Origin: CAVXWV01 sp963695415
Lineage (GTDB): Bacteria; Chloroflexota; Anaerolineae; Anaerolineales; UBA4823
Reading direction: 5' to 3'
Length of the DNA: 64,000 bases
NCBI GenBank assembly: GCA_963695415.1
Contig: CAVOGL010000001.1
Coordinates: 342,196 to 406,195, forward strand
Shown here: positions 57,404-64,000 of the stretch, piece after piece
Layout: each line of letters starts with the position of its first letter
Numbering within the stretch: position 1 is the stretch's first letter
The notes under the pieces: model-generated
Database searches by the model: none
Told to the model about the DNA's origin: nothing
What the model saw: the letters and a program-made list of their open reading frames with translations, nothing else
Position numbers and translations under genes: made by a program

Positions 57404-57567
57404 CAGACACACAGGTCTACCGCTACAGATCCTCGACTTCCAGTAACTGGGAGACACACAGGTCTACCGCTACAGATCCTCGACTTCCAGTAACTGGCAG
57501 ACACACAGGTCTGCCGCTACAGATCCTCGACTTCCAGTAACTGGCAGACACACAGGTCTGCCGCTAC
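57404..57567. repeat. Tandem repeat, 47-bp unit, about 3.5 copies
   Basis: Units 57404-57450, 57451-57497, 57498-57544 and a partial 57545-57567 differ at only one or two positions. They abut without spacers, so this is not a CRISPR array. The last partial unit runs to the first base of the aminotransferase stop codon. A GC-rich tract (57349-57403) with palindromic GCGCAC/GTGCGC blocks precedes it. Open frames across the repeat are not genes. Confidence 0.9.
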
Positions 57568-58761
57568 TAATTGTTTGGTTTTGGGATCGTATCGAATGCA
57601 GCGCGGATGCGGCGCAAACCTTCCTTCACATAATCTTCATCCAACCCATAACTGATGCGCAGAAAGCCATCCATGCCGAAATGGTCACCCGGCACAACAT
57701 ATGTGTGATATTCTGTCGCCAGGTGGTGCACAAAGCGCGAGGAGTTTACTTCTGGGGCATATTTTACGAATGCTACTGCAGCTGCACCAGGAGGCGTGAC
57801 GTTGAAAAGCTGGCTGTTTTGATCACACCACTCGGACAGATAGGTGTAACCGCGGCGGACGTAAGCACGAGTGCGTTCAATGATGCGATTCCTGACTTCG
57901 GGCTGCAGTGTATAAGCCGCCAGGTGATCTCCCAACATGGTTGAGCAGATTGTAATGTAATCCTGGCGTCTCCAGATCGCGTCAGCCATCTCCGCGTTCG
58001 ACACTACCCAGCCAAGGCGTAAACCGGGCAGTGCATAGGCTTTCGACATGCTGCCCGTTGCGAGTACTTTCTCGTATTCACCCCAGAATGAAGGAGTCGT
58101 ATCGTCTTTCAGGTGCAATGCACCTTGAAGGTGCGTTGCACCTGTTATGTGCTCTGTACCTTGCTGGTGCTCAGTACCAGCATACACCTCATCCGCCAGG
58201 ATCCATGCACCGCACTTTTCAGCTGCGCGGATAACTGCCTGTCTTTCCTCTGCCGACATAATGTGCCCGGTGGGGTTGTTCGGATTACAGATCGCGATCA
58301 AACGGGTATTGCCGGTTACGGTCCTTTCGAGCTCATCCGGGTCGAAACCCCAATTGAGATCATATCTGAGCGGAAACGTTTTCACCCTGAGCCCCAGGTT
58401 CTGTGCCGCCCCCCAGATCTGCAAATAATTCGGCACCATCACCACGATCTCATCCCCCGCATCCATGGTCGTAAGAATGGAGGTGAAATTTGCCTGTGAC
58501 CGCGCCGGTGGTTACAATAATTTCTTCAGGTCTGGAGCCAGGATACAAAGCCGAAATCCGTTCCCGCAATACTTCCGATCCATTGGTATGGATATAACCA
58601 AGGCGGGTATCCAGGAATTTGTCGATCGACTGCTGGTCCCCAGCAAACAACTCGCGGGGTGTGAGGGGTTGGACGCCGCTTTCCGACAGGTTGTAACGTA
58701 CCCTGTGTTCCCAGATTCCCATCTCTCTTTCCAAAAGGAATGGGGTGAAATTTTCTCTCAT
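57567..58761 (-). CDS. PLP-dependent class I/II aminotransferase with in-frame hexapeptide repeat insertion, one frame break
   Basis: About 397 residues after joining two frames at about 58487 (extra G). PLP motifs: VTTGAVT (early loop), ICNPNNPTGHIMSAEERQAV, ILADEVY (Asp contacts the PLP nitrogen), the Schiff-base Lys in GSMSKAYALPGLRLGW, and FLRISYGLDEDYVKEGL at the end. Right after ADEVYA, where relatives have a short loop, four GxxHxx hexapeptides (72 bp, 58107-58178) are inserted in frame. It transfers amino groups from an amino acid or a capreomycidine/alliinase-type substrate; the substrate is unknown. The ATG at 58761 follows AGGAGA. It is divergent from the esterase gene. Confidence 0.85.
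58107..58178. repeat. Four 18-bp tandem repeats inside the aminotransferase gene
   Basis: Units 58107-58124, 58125-58142, 58143-58160 and 58161-58178 each contain GTGC and a terminal ACC. On the coding strand they read GTEHQQ, GTEHIT, GATHLQ and GALHLK, one His each, so the insertion stays in frame. Confidence 0.85.
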
Positions 58762-58852
58762 GAAGGATCTCCTGCAGGTGAAATTGTGGTTGTATAATAC
58801 CTCAAGAAGCAACGTTGAACGACCGCCAAACCCAATTTCCCCGAGGATATCC

Positions 58853-59934
58853 ATGACCAACCTGAACCAAAAACCAACAACCCCCAGAGAATACCAGCCT
58901 GCCCACGGATTGTGGAACCTGTACCATCCCGAGGCTGCCCCATATCGTTTTCAAGCAGAGGATGAGCAGCAGGCGCGCCAGTGGCAGGTCGAGACCAGGG
59001 CTGCCCTGAAGCAGACCCTGGGATTTCAGCGACCTTCCCGAAGCTCCCCTGGATGCAGTCCTGCTGGAGAGCGTCGACAAGGGCGACTATATACGCGAGA
59101 AATGGCAGATTCGCACCTGGCGGGATGCCGTCATGCCCGTGTACATCCTCATCCCCAAATCCGGGCAGGCGCTCTTTCCCACTGTCCTGGCGCTGCATGG
59201 GCACGGTTACGGGGTGAAGGACATCGTTGGTCTGTGGGAAACCGGGGAAGAGCGCGATATACCTGACGGATACCACAAGGATTTCGCCGTCGCTCTCGTG
59301 CGGCGCGGGTTCCTGGTTGCCGCCCCGGAGATCTCTTGTTTTGGCGAGCGGCAGAGTGATTTCTCCAATGTCAACACGAGCATCGGTCAGGAAGTCCCCA
59401 GCACCTGCGCGCACACTGCCTTTCTGGCTTCCTCACTGGGCGGGAGCGCCAATCGGGCTGCGCGTGCACGATGCCCGTAAACTGGTCGATTACCTGGAAT
59501 CGCGGACAGATGCCGACACAACACGCCTCGGCGCGATGGGCATCTCCGGCGGCGGGATGCACACCCTTTACACCACCTGCCTGGACGAGCGCATCCGCGC
59601 CTGCGTGATCAGCGGTTACTTTTGCACGTTCCAGGACAGCATCTTTGGCATGCACCACTGCCCGTGCAATTACGTCCCGGGTATGGCGAAATTCGGCGAG
59701 ATGTACGACCTGATCGGACTGGTCGCCCCGCGCCCGGTCCTGGTCGAAGCCGGGGACCATGATGAAATCTTCCCCCTCCAGGCAGTCAAGAAGAGCGTGG
59801 AGATCGCCCGGGAAAAAGTCTACGCCGTTTTCGCAGCCCAGGACCAGTTCGAGACGGACTACTTCTCCGGCAGGCACCAGATCAGCGGTCGCCGGGCGTA
59901 TGATTTCTTGTGGGAAAAATTGTCCGCCAGCTGA
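58853..59934 (+). CDS. Alpha/beta-hydrolase, acetyl-xylan-esterase/dienelactone-hydrolase-like, two frame breaks
   Basis: Three frames give about 360 residues. The oxyanion segment is VLALHGHGYGVKDIVG, the nucleophile is in LGAMGISGGGMHTLY, the acid in VLVEAGDHDEIFPL and the His in SGRHQISGRRAY. Breaks lie near 59027 (extra C) and 59435 (extra G), with KGDYIREKWQIRTWRDAVMP in the correct middle frame. It resembles Abhydrolase_7/acetyl xylan esterase-like proteins that remove acyl groups from sugars or drugs. There is no signal peptide. The ATG at 58853 follows GAGGAT; a TATAAT is at 58793-58798. Confidence 0.8.
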
Positions 59935-60033
59935 CGGTTCGCAAGAACTCAAGGTACATATTATCCTGGGAAGAACTGGGAAAAAGGTCGCTTCTCCTGT
60001 TGTAATACCGGTCAAAAGAGGAACGAACGTTTT

Positions 60034-61008
60034 CTAAGCATAGAACATCCTGGCTCCATTGTCCCACAAGAAATTCGAGATCCTGCCCATATAGAATTCT
60101 TTGGCTGCCATACGCTCAGGTGGGATCGTGCTCAGGTTTGCCTTTCTCCACTCCAGGTAGCTGCTGAGGGCGGAGTATAGGTGATATATATTCAACCGCT
60201 CGCGCAGGTTTCCGATCTCAAATAGCTCTGGATAATGTTTCCGGATCAGGGGGATGAGGTTGGCGAAATCAGCCGTACAAAAGACCTCATTTTCCTCTTC
60301 TGCCCAATCATTCGGGTAAAGGCAAAATGCCTCCATTGCCAGGAGTTCGTAATCTGCAGGTGCTTGCATGGCAAATTCGAAATCGAGTATCGCCGATACT
60401 TTCCCATCCTCTGCCAGGATATTTACCAGGGTCATATCGCTGTGGACCAGGGTTGGAACCCCCTCCTGGAGTACTTTCTGATTTTCTTCAAAATAATTCA
60501 CTGCCATTTCGATATAACCAGGAACCATCCGAATTTTTAAATCGTGGATCTCGCCAATTGTGCTATGAAATTTATCGGTGAGATAATCGCCCCAGGTCGC
60601 ATAACGATTGCTGTCCTGCCGTCCCTCGCTAAAATCAAGGTAATTGGCGCTATGCAGAACTTTCAAGTGTACCGCCAATTCCGCAGCGATCTCCTCCTGG
60701 ACATCTGCCGTTAAAGTCTTCCAGATCACATAAAGCTTTTCGCCCGGCATGTATTGCTGGATCTGGTAAAAATAGCCCTGTTCCTGGTCAAATGCCAGAA
60801 CTTTCGCGACCGGGAGTTGACCAACCAGGTTTTGTAAGATGATGGTTTCGCGCTCCAGTCGCTGCCCGGCATCTTCTCTAGCGCCGATGCGGAGGATATA
60901 TTTTCCGTCGACCAGGAAGACAGCGTTAACCTGACCGCCGGTGAGTGCCTGGACCGTTTGGCAGGTAATCCCTTCTTTACGGCAGATCGCTTTGACGATA
61001 ATCTCCAT
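60034..61008 (-). CDS. Aminoglycoside-phosphotransferase-family kinase
   Basis: The 324-residue APH/choline-kinase-fold protein has the nucleotide-binding N-lobe (QALTGGQVNAVFLVDGKYIL, then LRIGAREDAGQRLERE), the Brenner-type catalytic loop HSDMTLVNILAEDG (Asp base, Asn ligand) and the metal motif AILDFEFAMQAP. It phosphorylates a small hydroxylated molecule; the name does not imply antibiotic resistance. The longer frame to 61254 would overlap the divergent glycosidase remnant and is not supported. ATG 61008 follows AGAGGAA. It is convergent with the esterase gene. Confidence 0.85.
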   Translation of the reverse strand: MEIIVKAICRKEGITCQTVQALTGGQVNAVFLVDGKYILRIGAREDAGQRLERETIILQNLVGQLPVAKVLAFDQEQGYFYQIQQYMPGEKLYVIWKTLTADVQEEIAAELAVHLKVLHSANYLDFSEGRQDSNRYATWGDYLTDKFHSTIGEIHDLKIRMVPGYIEMAVNYFEENQKVLQEGVPTLVHSDMTLVNILAEDGKVSAILDFEFAMQAPADYELLAMEAFCLYPNDWAEEENEVFCTADFANLIPLIRKHYPELFEIGNLRERLNIYHLYSALSSYLEWRKANLSTIPPERMAAKEFYMGRISNFLWDNGARMFYA

Positions 61009-61033
61009 ATTTCCTCTTTGCCTTTCACCCATG

Positions 61034-61042
61034 TGGTAAACT
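61034..61042 (+). promoter_or_regulatory. Extended -10 element before the glycosidase remnant
   Basis: TGG followed by TAAACT (61037-61042) in the 70-bp divergent gap; a start near 61049 fits the ATG at 61079. Confidence 0.35.
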
Positions 61043-61078
61043 CGAATACGTTCGTTAATCATAACCAATAAAACCAAC

Positions 61079-61719
61079 ATGAGCTTATTCATCATAATAG
61101 TTAGTCTCCTGCTCTTCTCAGGCTGCCTGGCAGGATGCAGCAGTTCTCCACCAACATCCACCCTGGAACTACCACCTGCATCAACCCCTACCCCTACCTC
61201 TTCTCCTTCCCCTACGCCAGCATTGGCAATAGTGCAGATCAACCCGGCGGTCACTTACCAGACCCTCGATGGGTTCGGCGCCAACTGCTGGACGTTCCCC
61301 TACGCCAATGATATCGGCTGGGATTGGGACTCGGTCAAATTCGTCTTCGATGAATTGGACATCGCCTACGTCCGCCTGGTGCCGTGGCTGGGCTGGTGGG
61401 AGACTTTCAACGATAACGACGATCCCTACACGATCAACTGGGACGGTTTCGGCACGGTGCATGACATCATCAACAACCACGATGTGCCCTTCGCTCAATT
61501 CCTGACGGAGCGCGGCATCGAGCTGATGGTGGGGGACACAACCTGATCGTGCTGAACAGCAACCAGGTTGAGCGAATGATGACTCTCAACGGGTTGGATG
61601 CGGATCTGGAGTCAATCATCACATCCAGTGAAGACGCCTACGAGCAACAGGTCGAAGCGGATGCCAGCGGGGTGATCATCCTGCCGCCTCGAAGCATCAC
61701 CAGCATACGATTTAAATAA
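61079..61719 (+). pseudogene. GH30-like exported glycosidase lacking its catalytic centre (internal deletion)
   Basis: The first 150 residues are the start of a clan-A glycosidase lipoprotein: signal with lipobox CLAGC, a Pro/Thr linker, then VTYQTLDGFGANCWTFPYAN and YVRLVPWLGWWETFNDNDDP. After GIEL the sequence jumps, one base out of frame, to GGHNLIVLNSNQVERMMTLN and VIILPPRSITSIRFK, which is the closing beta-sandwich of such enzymes. The barrel with both catalytic Glu (normally 250 or more residues) is missing. A deletion of several hundred bases near 61530 in the genome, or an assembly collapse, explains this. As written it cannot be a working hydrolase. Confidence 0.7.
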
Positions 61720-61752
61720 AGTTTATTTCCATAAAAATACAAGGACACCACC

Positions 61753-62748
61753 ATGAAACCAAACCAGATCTCCCACATCGGCATCCTCGGCTGCGGTGAT
61801 TTTTTACGCTGGATGGCACCAGCCATCAAGGACAGTCGAAAGGTGGTTGTCAAATGGCTTTACGACCCGGCAATGGAACGGGCTGCCCACTATGCGCAGG
61901 AGCTCGGTGGTCAGGTGGCTGAATCCCCTGAAGTGATTTTCTCAGATGCGGAGATCGACACCGTCTGCCTGTTCGTCCCACCGTGGGTGCGCACCGGTTT
62001 GTGGGTCCAGGCTGCCGCGGCAGGCAAGCACGTCCTGGCGACCAAGCCGCTTGCCGCAGATATCCCGGATTGTGACCGGATCCTCGCCCTCAAGGACGTA
62101 GTCCGCTCCGGGGTGCTCTATGGCCGCAGCGGTGACGGCTGGTCGGTAGCCCTCAAACGCCTGCTCGATTCAGGTGAGATTGGCAGGCTGGCGCTTTACC
62201 GCCAGGACTGGCTGCACCATTACCCGCAGTGGAACACCTGGGCACTCGACCCGATTAAGAACGGCAGTCCTTTATGGACGCCATGATCCACAACCTCAAC
62301 CTGTCGCGCTACCTGATGGGGCGACCGGTGACCGGCGCCACTTTCTTCTCCGAAAAGCTCGCTCATCCCAACCTGACCTGTGCCGACACAGAAGCTTTGA
62401 AACTGCAGTTCGCCGGCAACGGCTCTGCGCTGCTCTTCATCACCTGGGCGGCTGACCTGGCGGTCTTTTCCACCGACGGCAACGACCGCGAGCACATCGA
62501 CATCTTTTACCTGGTCACCGACCAGGGCTGGCGTATTACCAAAGAATGGGGGGAAGGCGGTGCCCAGATTGCCGCCAGCCGCGGACGGTTGCAGAAGAAC
62601 CTGGCCAGCCGCTGACCTGGGTGGTACAGTCTTCGATCGTTTTGCGGCAGCGATCCTATCAGGAGATACCCTCCCTGAAGATATTGTCAGTGTAGAAATG
62701 GCTTCCGAAGACATCCACCTGCTTCGCAAGGTTACGAAAAATACTTAG
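61753..62748 (+). CDS. Gfo/Idh/MocA-family oxidoreductase, two frame breaks
   Basis: About 331 residues. Rossmann start ISHIGILGCGDFLRWMAPAI, the family Lys motif in HVLATKPLAADIPDCDRILA, then DAMIHNLNLSRYLMG with the conserved His region of the substrate domain. Breaks lie near 62276 (a missing T) and 62600. NAD(P)-dependent oxidation or epimerisation of a sugar or inositol derivative is expected. It lies 33 bp after the glycosidase remnant in the same direction and is convergent with the esterase gene at the window end. It resembles the oxidoreductase at 21250-22286 only at family level. Confidence 0.82.
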
Positions 62749-62783
62749 AAGCCTTCATTTCTTTTATTTTCCAGGTGGTTTCA

Positions 62784-63958
62784 TCAATCGATATTTAATA
62801 GGAGTGCCAGAAATCGATCCACATCATACAGCGCCGACTGAGCTGGTGGGGAGAATTGTGGGAACATAAAGTCAAACATATGCTCTGTGGTTGGGAAGAT
62901 CACCATGACCGCCGGCACACCTGCTTCAACCAGTTTTTTATAGAGTAATTTGGTAGGCTCGACGGGGACAAGGATATCGGTAGTCCCCTGAAACAACAAT
63001 GTGGGTGGGGTTTCAGAATTTACATGGGTAATGGGTGCGGCCATTTTATACATATCCGGTACTTCCTCAGGAGAGCCGCCTAACAAGATATCCATCCGAC
63101 CAGCGTACTTAAAGCCTCCCTGCTTTCAATTTTTGTGCCTATTGGGGGTGAAGGCAGGTCTGAATTCGGGTTTACTTCACGCCAGGGAATATACCCGGCT
63201 TCTAAGTCCACAGGTGCATAGTAAGCAACCATCCCGCACACCGATAGATCAATCTTTTCCAGTTCCTTCGGTGTGAAACCAGAATGGTTGGGCGTGTATG
63301 CCCCTAACATGGCAACATGAGCACCCGCAGACCCTCCCGCCAAAACGACCTTCCTCGGGTCTACGCCGTATTTTTCTGCATTGTCTTTCATCCAGGCAAC
63401 CGCACGTTTGGCATCACCGACCATCTCATTGAGCTGCACCTCAGGGCAAAGACGGTAGGCGACATCCATCACCGTATGTCCCTGTGCCACCAGGTGATTA
63501 AAGAAAGGCCGGGTGCCAAAATCCTTATCCCCAGCAGCCCAACCGCTGCCGTGGAGGAAGATAAATGCCAGGCCGGAAACATTGCCATCTGCTGGATGCC
63601 ACAGGTCACACAGGATTTCCCGGTCTGTGCCTTCGACTTTCCAGAATGCGAGGTCTTTCTCCACAATCGGTTTAGGGGATGCTTTCATGTTTACAAATAT
63701 TTGCCAGCGCCTTTTCACCATCAGTTTGGCTTGCTGTGGGGAGATCAGGTCTGACCATCCCGCGCCAAAGGCTTTTTCAAATCCATTGTGACTCCGAGTA
63801 TTTCGCCAGCCATAATAGAACATGATCCCTGCGCCAACCACCCCGATAGGAACAACCCAGTATGCCTGGTATACCCAACCAAGCACCGCACCTAACGCCC
63901 CCAGGAACGCCCATTCCAGGGATAATGAAGCCGCAGCCAGTTTAGCAAACAGAGCCAT
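62784..63958 (-). CDS. Membrane-anchored HSL-type alpha/beta-hydrolase (esterase/carboxylesterase), one frame break
   Basis: Two frames give about 391 residues. An N-terminal hydrophobic pair (LEWAFLGALGAVLGWVYQAY, VVPIGVVGAGIMFYYGWRNT) should anchor it. The hydrolase core has FIFLHGSGWAAGDKDFG (the HSL-family HGxG loop), nucleophile in VVLAGGSAGAHVAMLGAYTP, acid in QGTTDILVPVEP and His in PTTEHMFDFM. A missing base near 63105 causes the break. It is a general carboxylesterase or lipase. ATG 63958 follows AGGGGATC; the TTG/ATG at 63997 is less likely. The 5' region reaches the window edge, so upstream neighbours are unseen. Confidence 0.83.
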
Positions 63959-64000
63959 ACTGATCCCCTTTAGTTTTATAAAGAGCAGGATGCTCATTAG

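Noticed and set aside
57136..57504. Minus-strand ORFs with repeated Trp/Cys-rich peptides
   Set aside because: They are translations of the tandem repeat and of the binding-protein gene on the other strand.
57404..57567. Possible CRISPR array
   Set aside because: The 47-bp units abut directly with no variable spacers, and no cas genes are present.
60034..61008. Aminoglycoside resistance gene
   Set aside because: Only the kinase fold is visible; nothing indicates an antibiotic substrate and the family is broad.

Overview
The window looks like a chromosomal segment of an uncultured Chloroflexota bacterium, probably class Anaerolineae. This is inferred from gene content: threonine/proline-rich lipoprotein linkers, META/DUF4377 lipoproteins, a non-pyrrolysine MttB homologue, paired PPK2 genes, a ferredoxin-tailed aldo/keto reductase and many sugar-type oxidoreductases. 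I see no tRNA, rRNA, phage, IS element or CRISPR array. About thirty single-base frame breaks interrupt otherwise convincing genes. In most of those I traced, removing one base from a short homopolymer restores the frame, so I merged the pieces into single CDS and treat the breaks mainly as sequence error.

Layout. 0-3.2 kb: a small secreted repeat protein, the remnant of an AfsR/SARP-type regulator, a URO-D-like protein and a methyltransferase. 3.4-14.7 kb: a membrane protein facing a 10-kb minus-strand operon, driven from a good promoter at 14692-14720, that encodes three very large caspase-like (peptidase C14) proteins and two small helical/TPR proteins. 14.7-20.2 kb: a TspO-like protein, then MttB, a HAD phosphatase, a cNMP-binding SpoIIE-type phosphatase and a SUMF1-like lipoprotein, with overlapping or close ends. 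20.2-29.1 kb: a dehydrogenase/Gfo-Idh-MocA/aldo-keto reductase operon on the minus strand, then a six-hairpin glycosidase-like protein, a glycyl radical enzyme and a peptide-type ABC substrate-binding lipoprotein on the plus strand. 29.1-31.0 kb: an intact PPK2 followed by a degenerate PPK2. 31.0-35.1 kb: a receptor-like Ser/Thr kinase followed by an FHA-FHA-lipase. 35.3-46.0 kb: an adenosine-specific kinase homologue, small secreted proteins, signal peptidase I, a propeller/DUF1906 surface protein, a K+ channel, an FAD oxidoreductase, a methyltransferase and a DUF4377/META lipoprotein. 45.9-64 kb: a P1-family peptidase, GH38 mannosidase, sulfatase, a second URO-D-like protein, an aminotransferase, esterases, a glycosidase remnant and small sequence repeats.

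Two signalling-to-effector modules stand out. The first is the caspase operon: a caspase-lipase fusion, a membrane-spanning caspase with exported thrombospondin-3 and propeller domains, and a caspase-TPR-pseudocaspase. It has the parts expected of a sense-and-execute cascade. The second is the kinase plus FHA-lipase pair, where phosphothreonine recognition is fused directly to a hydrolase. Their functions here are inference; the domain content is read from the sequence.

Transcription signals also form a pattern. Several genes have a -10 hexamer ending exactly 6 nt before the start codon, which implies leaderless mRNAs, and TGG followed by a TANNNT hexamer (extended -10) recurs upstream of seven plus-strand genes.
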